Under the pieces are notes generated by a model. The model saw only the letters and a program-made list of their open reading frames with translations. It was not told the DNA's origin and did not search any database. From Chloroflexota bacterium (GTDB lineage: Bacteria > Chloroflexota > Ktedonobacteria > Ktedonobacterales > JADMIN01): DNA of 39,905 nt. Position numbers and translations under genes: made by a program. Shown here piece after piece: positions 25,433-33,888 of this stretch (position 1 is the stretch's first letter; each line of letters opens with the position of its first letter). Location: positions 1 to 39,905 of the forward strand of contig JAKAIY010000016.1 in the NCBI GenBank assembly GCA_021814145.1, given 5' to 3'.

Positions 25433-26725
25433 TTAGTCGGTAGCCATGGCGCTCCACTTGATAACGGCGTTGGCGGCCTGCTCGCCACTGAGCATCGCGC
25501 CGTGGATGCTGCTGGAGCTGGTGTATTCGCCCGCCAGGAAGAGACCCTCAACGCCGGTTTCAGGCTGCGGCAGGCGGCTGAAGACACCGGGCGGCTGGCG
25601 GAACTGGGCGAAGCGGATGCGGTAGGTCGCCAGATGGCGCGGCTTCGCCATATCCTTGTCGGGGAACCACGAGGCCATGTCCTCGCGCGCGCGCGCGGCG
25701 AGGTCGGCGTCGCTGAGGTCGGGCGAGCCCAGGACGGTGGCGGCGAGCAGATGCTGCCCCTTGGGCGCGTAGGATGGCGCGACGTTGCTGATCTGGACCG
25801 CGTTGTTGACGAAGGCGTCGGGGTTGGCGTTGAGCAGGAGGCGGGGACCCTTGTAGAGGCTCTCGGTCGTGGCGAAGTACAGGCAAGTGACGGACGCCGG
25901 CTCGCTGGGCAGCTCGCGATTGAGCAGATGCTGGGCGGAGGGCGCGTCGGTGGCGACGACCACGGCGTCACCCTGCATCTCCTCACCGCCCGTCAGCGTG
26001 ACGCCGACGGCGCGGCCATCGGCGTGGACGATGCCTTCGACGCGCGTCTCCAGCCAGATGGCGTTGGGCGGCAGCGCGGCGGCGAGCTGCTCGGTGATCG
26101 CGCCCATGCCCTGCTCCGGGATGACCGTATCACCGCTGGCCAGCATCTTGAAGGTGAAGAGCAGCATGCGCGCGCTGGTTTCCAGGGAGCGGTCAAGAAA
26201 AACGCCGCCATAGAATGGGCGGGCGAAACTGTCTATAAAGCCCTGGTCGCTGAAATGGCGGCGCTTCAGCTCGTCATAGGTCGAGCGGTCTTCGCCACCC
26301 TTGCCGCGCAGCTTGCCATGGAAAATGTCCCACTCCTTGCGCCGCCGGGCGTAACCGCGCAATCGCAGCGCGCGCAGGCGGTCGCCGGTGGTCAGCAGCG
26401 GGTTGCCCAGTGTGGCGGCCAGCAGCCCGGGCGCGCGCAATGGGTCGCCCATTTCATACCACTTGCCATCGCGGATCAGCACGGCGCCGGATGTGAACTT
26501 TTTCAGGCGTAGCGCAGCGTAATCCAGGTTGCGGCGCGCGGCGGGATAGGCGGTGAAGAGAACCTGGAAGCCGCGATCGAGCAGGAAGCCATCGGGGCTG
26601 TGGTCGGTGCGCACACGCCCGCCGACATGGTCGGACGCCTCAATAACGCGCACCTGATGGCCCGCCGCGACGAGCGCCTTCGCGCATGTCAGTCCCGCCA
26701 GTCCAGCTCCTACAACCAGGATCAT
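25433..26725 (-). CDS. FAD-dependent amine-oxidase/phytoene-desaturase-like oxidoreductase
   Basis: A 430-residue flavoprotein. The dinucleotide-binding fold starts at the first residues, VVGAGLAGLTCAKAL, followed by the acidic ribose contact in VIEASDHVGGRVRT, the classic start of the NAD(P)-binding_8/amino-oxidase group. The C terminus GLFLAGEYTSSSSIHGAMLSG is the second FAD contact. Members include protoporphyrinogen oxidases, carotenoid desaturases and monoamine oxidases. No carotenoid or heme genes are nearby, so the substrate is open. There is no membrane segment. It is preceded by the zinc-ribbon gene (49 bases) and followed by MarC (24 bases), all on the minus strand. Confidence 0.9.
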   Translation of the reverse strand: MILVVGAGLAGLTCAKALVAAGHQVRVIEASDHVGGRVRTDHSPDGFLLDRGFQVLFTAYPAARRNLDYAALRLKKFTSGAVLIRDGKWYEMGDPLRAPGLLAATLGNPLLTTGDRLRALRLRGYARRRKEWDIFHGKLRGKGGEDRSTYDELKRRHFSDQGFIDSFARPFYGGVFLDRSLETSARMLLFTFKMLASGDTVIPEQGMGAITEQLAAALPPNAIWLETRVEGIVHADGRAVGVTLTGGEEMQGDAVVVATDAPSAQHLLNRELPSEPASVTCLYFATTESLYKGPRLLLNANPDAFVNNAVQISNVAPSYAPKGQHLLAATVLGSPDLSDADLAARAREDMASWFPDKDMAKPRHLATYRIRFAQFRQPPGVFSRLPQPETGVEGLFLAGEYTSSSSIHGAMLSGEQAANAVIKWSAMATD

Positions 26726-26774
26726 CCAATTCCTCTATTCCACAGAGCGATTTCCAGCGACCCTCCCGTGGCCT

Positions 26775-27188
26775 TCAGCGTGAGCGGAACGGCCACCATG
26801 AGGAGCCGCGTGGCTTGTTGATCTCAGCCTGCATGTCTTCGATGCGCGCGCGCGCGGCGCGCTCCATCGCCTCATCACCTTCTGGCGTCGGGAAGGTCGC
26901 GTCGCAGGCGGCGCAGACGGTCGCGTCAGGCGTGTTCACCGTACCGCACCAGGCGCAGGTTTTTCCCTCCCCGGCCTCTGGCGCCAAAGGGGCGGCGGCC
27001 TGCGCCGGACCCGGCGCGTCAGGCGCGGGCGCGTCAGGCGCGGCTGGCTCCGGAGGACGCATCTCCGCGCCACAGGCGCCGCAGAAACGCGCCTGCGGCG
27101 ACATCTCCTTCCCACACGCGGGGCAGATGGCGGTGGGCCGCGATTCGCCATCTGGCGCGCCATTCAGCGCATTTGGGATACCATCCAT
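26775..27188 (-). CDS. Double zinc-ribbon protein
   Basis: A 137-residue protein with two four-Cys zinc ribbons of identical spacing (C-x2-C-x10-C-x2-C): Cys22, 25, 36, 39 (CPACG to CGACG) and Cys78, 81, 92, 95 (CAWCG to CAACD). They are joined by a flexible Pro/Ala linker (about 44-72). A short charged helix (about 104-122) and a tail ending SSWWPFRSR follow, perhaps a membrane- or protein-contact patch. Such proteins usually mediate binding; no enzyme activity is implied. The start was set at the ATG preceded by GGGAG at ten bases, since the 22 codons before it add only a basic, low-complexity stretch. It sits 70 bases after the DUF1015 gene. Confidence 0.78.
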   Translation of the reverse strand: MDGIPNALNGAPDGESRPTAICPACGKEMSPQARFCGACGAEMRPPEPAAPDAPAPDAPGPAQAAAPLAPEAGEGKTCAWCGTVNTPDATVCAACDATFPTPEGDEAMERAARARIEDMQAEINKPRGSSWWPFRSR

Positions 27189-27258
27189 ATGCCTGGCTCT
27201 CCCTTCTTCCACCACCGGGCGCGTCGCCGCGCGTTCCCGGCTCCCAGTCACCACACGC

Positions 27259-28617
<1,359 letters not shown>

Positions 28618-28939
28618 GTGCGAACGCTCCTCTGAATACACAATCGCTTAATTGAGCACAGTATAGCAGCAACACGCGCTCGCGCCCACGCGCGGGGGAC
28701 TGCTGGCGGCCCGCGTCCAGCCCGACCCATGCCTGCGCCAGGGCGGATAGCCGCTCGTATGCCTAGCATGCGGGTATGATATAGTCGCTGGTAGCCCTGG
28801 TGGGAGATGGCGTAGCGCGTGGGCTGGCGCCACTGGGCGTCCAGACAGAATTGGGCGTCATGGCCCTATTCAGACACGCGCGATCGCTGGGCCGCATGGC
28901 CTGGCATGGTCTCAGCATGGACGAAGAAGGAAGGATGAC
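28618..28939. other. Divergent intergenic region between DUF1015 and osmC
   Basis: No gene is supported in these 322 bases. The left part holds the DUF1015 promoter candidate and leader. On the osmC side the best -10-like hexamer is TATGAT (28775-28780), without a good -35 and far from the osmC start at 28940, so the osmC promoter remains unclear. AAGGAAGG just before osmC is its ribosome binding site. Confidence 0.45.
28660..28665 (-). promoter_or_regulatory. Putative extended -10 promoter of the DUF1015 gene
   Basis: The minus strand reads TGCTATACT: an extended -10 with hexamer TATACT, about 43 bases before the DUF1015 start codon. The -35 region is not recognisable. Confidence 0.45.
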
Positions 28940-29380
28940 ATGGTAAAAGCGACCCAGCAAGCCTCAGTGCGGTGGGATGGCGATCTCGCCAGCGGGAGCG
29001 GCGTGGCCTCGTTCAAGAGCGGCGCCGCGAGCGACCTGCCTGTCTCGTGGGCCTCGCGCACCAACAACCTCGCCGGCAAGACCAGCCCGGAAGAACTGCT
29101 GGCCGCCGCGCATGCGAGCTGCTATGCGATGGCGTTCTCCGGCGCGCTCAGTAGGGCCGGCACGCCGCCTCAGCGGCTCTCTATCGTGGCGGACTGCACA
29201 TTCGAGCAAACCGACTCGGGCTTCAAGGTCAGCCGCATGGTCTTGAACGTTGAGGGCGAGGTCGCGGGCCTCACACAGGAGCAGTTCGCGGAAGCCGCCC
29301 GCGCCGCGGAAACGGGCTGCCCTGTCTCCAACGCCCTGCGGGGCAATGTCGAGATCACCGTGAACGCGCGGCTCGTCTAG
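28940..29380 (+). CDS. osmC: OsmC-type organic hydroperoxide reductase
   Basis: Reduces organic hydroperoxides with a pair of reactive cysteines, in the cytosol. The 146-residue protein has the normal OsmC length. The peroxidatic Cys61 is in LLAAAHASCYAMAFS and the resolving Cys127 in ETGCPVSNAL. A conserved Glu in SPEELLAAAH also supports OsmC rather than Ohr, and alignment by eye with Escherichia coli OsmC is good throughout (VRWDGDLASGSG; GFKVSRMVLNVEGEV). AAGGAAGG lies before the ATG. It is a single-gene unit ending in a strong stem-loop. Family members are induced by osmotic or peroxide stress; the promoter here is not clear. Confidence 0.94.
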   Translation: MVKATQQASVRWDGDLASGSGVASFKSGAASDLPVSWASRTNNLAGKTSPEELLAAAHASCYAMAFSGALSRAGTPPQRLSIVADCTFEQTDSGFKVSRMVLNVEGEVAGLTQEQFAEAARAAETGCPVSNALRGNVEITVNARLV

Positions 29381-29428
29381 AGGGCGCTGGCTGCCGCGTC
29401 GCCAGCCTGTTTGACTAACCTGATATGC

Positions 29429-29477
29429 GCAGGGCCACCGTCCATTTCAGCGTCGCTGACGTGGACGGTGGCCCTGC
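29429..29477 (+). terminator. Strong stem-loop after osmC
   Basis: GCAGGGCCACCGTCCA (29429-29444) pairs perfectly with 29462-29477, a 16-pair stem, with a second small hairpin (CAGC-GTC-GCTG) in the apical loop. It begins 48 bases after the osmC stop and separates it from the DinD array. No U-tract follows. Confidence 0.6.
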
Positions 29478-29590
29478 TGGCTCCCGCGCGAACCATCCGG
29501 GATCATCACGTGTGGCGACGCGGCGCCGATGCACGGAAGAATCAGTAGTAGCCAGCTTATAGCAGGGGTCAAATCGCAACACTGGAAACG

Positions 29591-29650
29591 CGCTTTCCGC
29601 TCTCGCTGAGCGCGCGGTATTGCGAAGGTATCGGCCGGCGTGAACAGAGC
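29591..29650 (+). repeat. Promoter-block repeat of the DinD array, copy 1 (diverged)
   Basis: Shares CGCTTTCCGC, GGTAT-N6-GGTAT, CGGCCGGCGT and ACAGAGC with copy 3 (30829-30888), though less exactly than copies 2 and 3 match each other. It stands before the decayed DinD unit, as expected if the whole unit (promoter block, gene, hairpin) was duplicated in tandem. Confidence 0.6.
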
Positions 29651-29663
29651 CAGGAGCAAGGTT

Positions 29664-29780
29664 ATGGGCGAAGAATCTGTGTCCCCATTTGACGCGATCC
29701 GCCACGAGAGCGCCGGCGATGAGTACTGAAGCGCGCGTGAGCTGGCCCAGTCGCTTTTCTCGCCGGTTGAGGAGAAGTGA
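29664..29780 (+). pseudogene. Decayed DinD-type gene (internal deletion plus nonsense codon)
   Basis: Starts like the intact DinD gene at 30915: ATG, then codons for GEESVSPFDAIRHESAGDEY, where the intact gene has SPFDAIRHESDGGEYWSAREL. The next codon, TGG in the intact copy, is TGA here (29727-29729). After that stop the frame continues SARELAQ and then jumps directly to the gene's 3' end, SPVEEK and TGA (compare GPVEEK at 30779). About 250 internal codons are therefore missing. A ribosome binding site (AGGAG) and a copy of the promoter block precede it, and a stop-codon hairpin follows. It is plainly a dead copy. Confidence 0.85.
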
Positions 29781-29820
29781 CGCGCTCGCCGCCCGGCGCG
29801 ACGCGCTGGAAGCGCGTCAC
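29777..29820 (+). terminator. Stop-codon hairpin of the decayed DinD unit
   Basis: GTGACGCGCT (29777-29786), which includes the TGA stop, is the exact reverse complement of 29811-29820. The equivalent hairpin after the next gene (30776-30819) differs by paired base changes, which suggests the structure was kept by selection. Confidence 0.5.
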
Positions 29821-29821
29821 G

Positions 29822-29874
29822 GCGAACCCACTTTCCGGGTGTGGCCGCATGCACGGTATAACGATGGTATCGGC
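29822..29874 (+). promoter_or_regulatory. Promoter-block repeat of the DinD array, copy 2
   Basis: Twenty-nine bases (29842-29870) are identical to 30841-30869 in front of the intact dinD gene, and the flanks are similar. The core GGTATAACGATGGTAT holds two GGTAT words one helical turn apart and a -10-like TATAAC. It could be both promoter and operator. The start codon of the next gene follows at 29919. Confidence 0.55.
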
Positions 29875-29918
29875 TCGTGTGGCTATGTGGCTGGAAAGAG
29901 TGAACAAAGGAACGGCTG

Positions 29919-30779
29919 ATGGACGAAGACAGCGCCGTGTCGCTTCCATTCGATGACGGTCGTCGCGCGATTCGCCGCCAGTGGCGCAATGGCCAGTGGT
30001 ACTTCAGCGTTGTAGATGTGATCGCCATTCTGACGGACAGTGCGACTCCCAACCAATACTGGCGCGATATGAAACGCCGGATGTCTGGCGAGGGGTGGGC
30101 TGAAACCCAAGCAAATTGCTTGTCCTTGAAAATGCTCGCGCTGGATGGAAAAAGGCGCCTCACCGACGCCGCGACAGTCGAGACCATGCTGCGCATCATC
30201 CAGAGCATACCCAGCCCAAAAGCGGAGCCGGTCAAGCAATGGTTAGCCACGGTCGGCGCGCAGCGGCTGGAGGAGGTCGCGGCGGCGCTCGATGAAGACC
30301 AGCGGCGCCAGCTCTTGCGTGGTGAGGTCGCGGACAGGAATCGCGCTCTCGCCGCCACCGCCGCGGGACGGGCGTGCTCACATCGCGCGACTTTGCCATC
30401 TTCCAGGACCACGGCTATCGCGGGCTGTACGGCGGCGAGACCGCGCGACATCGCCGCCCGCAAGGGACTCGGCGGAACGCGGCAGATTCTCGATCACATG
30501 GGTTCCACTGAGCTTGCCGCCAACCTCTTCCGCATCACGCAGACCGATGAAAAGCTCCAGCAGGGCGGAGCGAGCACACGCGAGGAAGCCAACGCCACGC
30601 ACTACATGGTTGGGCGCGAGGTCCGCGAGGCCATCGCGCGTATCGGCGGCACAATGCCCGAAGACTTGCCGACGCCCGACCGCTCCATCCAGGAGATCGA
30701 GCGCGAGGAGCGGCGGCTCCAGCAGCGCGCCCAGGCCGGGCGGCAGCCGCCGCTCTTTGGCCCGGTTGAGGAGAAGTGA
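29919..30779 (+). CDS. BRO-N/DinD chimeric protein with a compensated double frameshift
   Basis: A 286-residue product with two origins. Residues 1-130 are a BRO-N domain of the phage-antirepressor type (WYFSVVDVIAILTDSATPNQYWRDMKRR, then KRRLTDAATVETMLRIIQSI). From ILDHMGSTELAANLFR to the end it is DinD-like and nearly identical to the neighbouring gene at the C terminus. Between them, codons about 150-176 read out of the ancestral frame. Another frame of the same DNA (30368-30445) encodes TGVLTSRDFAIFQDHGYRGL, the conserved DinD core. A one-base deletion near 30363-30367 and a two-base deletion in a GC repeat near 30443-30447 cancel out, so the gene stays open. Function may be lost. AAAGGA precedes the ATG. 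Confidence 0.8.
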   Translation: MDEDSAVSLPFDDGRRAIRRQWRNGQWYFSVVDVIAILTDSATPNQYWRDMKRRMSGEGWAETQANCLSLKMLALDGKRRLTDAATVETMLRIIQSIPSPKAEPVKQWLATVGAQRLEEVAAALDEDQRRQLLRGEVADRNRALAATAAGRACSHRATLPSSRTTAIAGCTAARPRDIAARKGLGGTRQILDHMGSTELAANLFRITQTDEKLQQGGASTREEANATHYMVGREVREAIARIGGTMPEDLPTPDRSIQEIEREERRLQQRAQAGRQPPLFGPVEEK

Positions 30780-30819
30780 CACGCTCCCGGCTCGATGCGG
30801 CGATATGGGCGCGTGTCAT
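30776..30819 (+). terminator. Stop-codon hairpin of the chimeric gene
   Basis: GTGACACGC (30776-30784), which includes the stop codon, pairs with GCGTGTCAT (30811-30819), with one G-U pair. Compared with the hairpin at 29777-29820, a G-C pair is replaced by A-T on both arms. Confidence 0.5.
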
Positions 30820-30820
30820 A

Positions 30821-30888
30821 GCGACCCCGCTTTCCGCATATGGCCGCATGCACGGTATAACGATGGTATTGGCCGGCGTCAGCAGAGC
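30821..30888 (+). promoter_or_regulatory. Promoter-block repeat of the DinD array, copy 3
   Basis: Carries the same 29-base core (30841-30869) as copy 2, with GGTAT-N6-GGTAT and the -10-like TATAAC, followed by the GGCCGGCGT and AGAGC words seen in copy 1. It lies just before the intact dinD gene. No known LexA site was recognised. Confidence 0.55.
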
Positions 30889-30914
30889 GTCAGCAGCGTA
30901 GCGTAAGGAGCGGA

Positions 30915-31790
30915 ATGGTGAGCGAAGAGTTTGCGTCCCCGTTTGACGCGATCCGCCACGAGAGCGACGGCGGTGAGTACTGGAGCGCGCGTGAGCTAGC
31001 CAAGGCGTTGGGTTATGTAAAATGGAGCAACTTTACGCAGGTCATTACGCAGGCTCAAATAGCCTGTGAAGCCAGTGGCCATACGGTCTCGGATCATTTT
31101 GCTGATGTCGGCAAAATGGTCACAATTGGCTCCGGAGCGCGGCGCCGCATCGCTGACGTCCATCTCTCGCGCTACGCATGCTATCTCGTCGTCCAGAACG
31201 CTGACCCGGAGAAGCCTGTCGTGGCGCTTGGCCAGACGTACTTCGCCGTGCGGACGCGCGAGCAGGCGCCGACCACCGAGATGCTGGCGCAAATGACCGA
31301 GGAGCAGCAGCGCCTCTTCTGGCGTGAAGACCTCATCCGTCGCAACCACCGGTTAGCGTCCACCGCTCAAGGCGCGGGTGTCATCAAGCCCAAAGACTTC
31401 GCCCTCTTCCAGGACCACGGCTATATGGGCCTCTACAATGGCGAGACGGCGCGCGGCATCGCTGAACGGAAGCGGCTCGCCAGGGGCGAGCACATTCTGG
31501 ACTGGATGGGGTCTGAAGAACTGGCCGCGAATATCTTCCGCGTCTCGCAGACTGACGCCAAGATCAGGCGCGAGGGCGTCACAACGCGAGATGAGGCCAA
31601 CGCCGCCCACTATCAGGTAGGCAGCGCCGTTCGTAAAACCATCGCGGACCTGGGTGGCACGATGCCCGAAGACCTGCCGACGCCCGACCGCTCCATCCAG
31701 GAGATCGAGCGCGAGGAGCGGCGGCGGCTCCAGCAGCGCGCCCAGGCCGGGCGGCAGCCGCCGCTCTTTGGCCCGGTGGACGAAGAATAA
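30915..31790 (+). CDS. dinD: DNA-damage-inducible protein D (BRO-N family)
   Basis: A 291-residue homologue of Escherichia coli DinD, which is SOS-induced and inhibits RecA-driven strand exchange. The match covers the full length: EYWSARELAKALGYVKWSNF, ACEASGHTVSDHF, LSRYACYLVVQNADPEKPVVALGQTYFA, GVIKPKDFALFQDHGYMGLY, SEELAANIFRVSQTDAK and GGTMPEDLPTPDRSIQEIE. The last 25 residues (RRRLQQRAQAG to the end) are a local addition shared with the neighbouring chimera. AAGGAG lies just before the ATG. It is the only intact member of a tandem array of three related units and is convergent with aspS, with a strong terminator between. A role in damage response is likely; its regulation here is unknown. 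Confidence 0.94.
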   Translation: MVSEEFASPFDAIRHESDGGEYWSARELAKALGYVKWSNFTQVITQAQIACEASGHTVSDHFADVGKMVTIGSGARRRIADVHLSRYACYLVVQNADPEKPVVALGQTYFAVRTREQAPTTEMLAQMTEEQQRLFWREDLIRRNHRLASTAQGAGVIKPKDFALFQDHGYMGLYNGETARGIAERKRLARGEHILDWMGSEELAANIFRVSQTDAKIRREGVTTRDEANAAHYQVGSAVRKTIADLGGTMPEDLPTPDRSIQEIEREERRRLQQRAQAGRQPPLFGPVDEE

Positions 31791-31796
31791 CATCGT

Positions 31797-31837
31797 GGCG
31801 CCAGCCCTTCCTCTCAGAGCGCGGAAGGGCTGGCGCC
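31797..31837. terminator. Bidirectional stem-loop between dinD and aspS
   Basis: GGCGCCAGCCCTTCC (31797-31811) and 31823-31837 are exact reverse complements, a 15-pair stem with an 11-base loop. It lies centrally between two converging stop codons, the expected place for a shared terminator. Confidence 0.65.
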
Positions 31838-31856
31838 GGTCGAACGTTCCCGCGTC

Positions 31857-33713
31857 CTACTTCTTCTCTTTCTCCTCGATGCGCACCGCCAGGCTCAGCT
31901 CGCGCAGCTGCTCCTCGGTGACGGGCGAGGGGGCGCGCATCAGCGCGTCCTGCCCGTTCTGCATCTTGGGGAAGGCCGTCACATCGCGGATCGTCTCGCC
32001 GTCCGCCAGCAGCATCACCAGGCGGTCAATGCCCAGCGCGATGCCGCCGTGGGGTGGCGCGCCGTATTCGAAGGCTTCCAGGATGTGGCCGAACTGCTCG
32101 GCGATCTGCTCCTCCGAGAGGCCCAGCAGCTTGAAGACCTTGCGCTGCAGCTCGGGGATGTTGATACGGACGCTGCCTCCGCCGACCTCGTAGCCGTTGC
32201 AGATGATGTCGTACTGCCGCGCGGTTACTTTGAGCGGATCAGTGTCCAGCAGCGGCTCCTCGCCGGCGCGCATGCCCGAGAACGGGTTGTGCGTCGCGTG
32301 ATAGCGTTGCTTGCCATCCTCCTCGATGAGCTCCAGCAGCGGAAAATCCACCACCCAGCACAGCGACATCACATCGGGGTCAATCAGCCCCAGTTGCTCG
32401 CCCATGCGAACGCGCAGCCGCCACAGCACATCGTTGCAGACCTTCTCACTGTCAGCGACGAACAGCACGAGGTCGCCCTCGACGGCCTCCATATGGCGGA
32501 GCACAGCGGCCAGCTCGGTTTCCGACATGAACCTGGCCAGCGGCGAGCGCGGCCCCTCGGGGAGCAGCGCCAGCGTCACCAGGCCCTTCGCGCCCAGTGT
32601 CTTGGCGAACTCGGTCAGCGCGTCCAGCTCCTTGCGGGTCGCGCTGGCCTGACCGGGGACGCGCAGGCCCTTCACCATGCCGCCCTTCTCCAGCGCGTCA
32701 TGAAAGACCTTGAAGCTTCCCTGCCGCGCCAGCTCCACCGGCAGCGTGCGCAGCGGCAGGCCGAAACGCAGATCAGGGCGGTCAATGCCGTAGGTCTCCA
32801 TCGCGTCGGCGAAGGAGATGTGCGGGAAAGGGACCTGCTGGATGCGCTTGCTGGTCGTCTTCTGGATCAGATGGATCAGCAGCTCCTCGATCAGCCCCAT
32901 CACGTCCTGCTCAGCGACGAAGGACATCTCGACATCGAGCTGGGTGAACTCTGGCTGGCGGTCGGAGCGCAGGTCCTCATCGCGGAAACAGCGCGCGATC
33001 TGGAAGTAGCGGTCAATGCCCGCCACCATCAGCAGCTGCTTGAACTGCTGCGGCGCCTGGGGCAGGGCGTAGAACTCGCCAGGGTAGAGGCGGCTCGGCA
33101 CCAGGTAGTCGCGCGCGCCCTCCGGCGTGCTCTTGGTCAGGATCGGCGTCTCCACCTCCAGGAAGCTCCGCTCGTCCATGAAGTCGCGAATGAGCTTGAC
33201 GGCGCGGTGGCGCAGCTCGATATTCTTGCGCATCGTGTCGCGGCGGATGTCGAGGTAGCGGTAACGCAGCCGCAATTCCTCGGCGGCGGAGACGTGGTCG
33301 GCGATGGGGAAAGGGGTAGTTTTCGCGGAGTTGAGCATCTCGACCTTTTCCACCTCGATCTCGATCTCGCCAGTCGGCAGCGCGGGGTTCTCCTTGCCCG
33401 GCAAACGCCTGCGCACGACCCCTTCGACGCGCAGCACATACTCCAGGCGGGCCTCGCTGGCGATGGCGTGGGCGGGGGCGTTGGCCTGCGCGTCGAAGAC
33501 AACCTGCGTCAGGCCGTAGCGGTCGCGCAGGTCAATGAAGATCAGCTCGCCGTGGTCGCGGCGGTGGGCGACCCATCCGGTCAGCGTGACCTTGGCGCCG
33601 GTATTCGCGGCGGTCAGCTCGCCGCAGGTAGCCGTGCGCAGCGCCGTCGCCAGGCGCGAGGGAGCGCCGCTCGCGGTGTCGCTCGCGATCTTGGTGGACT
33701 TGCGTGATGCCAC
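31857..33713 (-). CDS. aspS: Aspartyl-tRNA synthetase
   Basis: Attaches aspartate to tRNA(Asp) in the cytosol. The protein has about 618 residues, normal for the bacterial type with its GAD insertion. The anticodon-binding OB fold contains VTLTGWVAHRRDHGELIFIDLRD. Class II motif 2 is RCFRDEDLRSDRQPEFTQLDVEM, with LPQAPQQFKQLLM before it, and motif 3 is GIALGIDRLVMLL. The start is set at GTG (33713), with AAGGAG and GAGG just upstream, since no ATG lies between it and the conserved part. The reading frame runs further upstream, but that stretch is Arg-rich and not family-like. Whether it also charges tRNA(Asn) cannot be decided here. It lies 175 bases downstream of the PP2C gene on the same strand. 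Confidence 0.97.
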   Translation of the reverse strand: MASRKSTKIASDTASGAPSRLATALRTATCGELTAANTGAKVTLTGWVAHRRDHGELIFIDLRDRYGLTQVVFDAQANAPAHAIASEARLEYVLRVEGVVRRRLPGKENPALPTGEIEIEVEKVEMLNSAKTTPFPIADHVSAAEELRLRYRYLDIRRDTMRKNIELRHRAVKLIRDFMDERSFLEVETPILTKSTPEGARDYLVPSRLYPGEFYALPQAPQQFKQLLMVAGIDRYFQIARCFRDEDLRSDRQPEFTQLDVEMSFVAEQDVMGLIEELLIHLIQKTTSKRIQQVPFPHISFADAMETYGIDRPDLRFGLPLRTLPVELARQGSFKVFHDALEKGGMVKGLRVPGQASATRKELDALTEFAKTLGAKGLVTLALLPEGPRSPLARFMSETELAAVLRHMEAVEGDLVLFVADSEKVCNDVLWRLRVRMGEQLGLIDPDVMSLCWVVDFPLLELIEEDGKQRYHATHNPFSGMRAGEEPLLDTDPLKVTARQYDIICNGYEVGGGSVRINIPELQRKVFKLLGLSEEQIAEQFGHILEAFEYGAPPHGGIALGIDRLVMLLADGETIRDVTAFPKMQNGQDALMRAPSPVTEEQLRELSLAVRIEEKEKK

Positions 33714-33888
33714 GAGTCCTCTTCTCCTTGGAACTATGTGTTGGAACGATGTGGAAGGACGTTGAAGGCGTATCGTGTTTTGGGATGGCGCGGGCATGGA
33801 GAGCCGCGCGCCAGGGCGCGTTCTCTTCAGAATATCCAATGGCGCGCCGTCAGCGCAAACCGGAAGGCGCGCTGTTGGGCGCGCGCGA

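Larger units (their letters stand above)
29381..29663. other. Spacer between osmC and the DinD array
   Basis: The left part holds the osmC stem-loop. The right part (about 29591-29650) is a diverged copy of the promoter block that precedes each DinD unit. It has the same order of CGCTTTCCGC, two GGTAT words 11 bases apart, CGGCCGGCGT and ACAGAGC. No gene is seen. Confidence 0.55.

Noticed and set aside
29590..31790. Repeats of the DinD array as a CRISPR or mobile-element array
   Set aside because: The repeats are whole gene units with promoters and coding similarity, not short regular repeats with unique spacers, and no transposase or terminal inverted repeats were seen.
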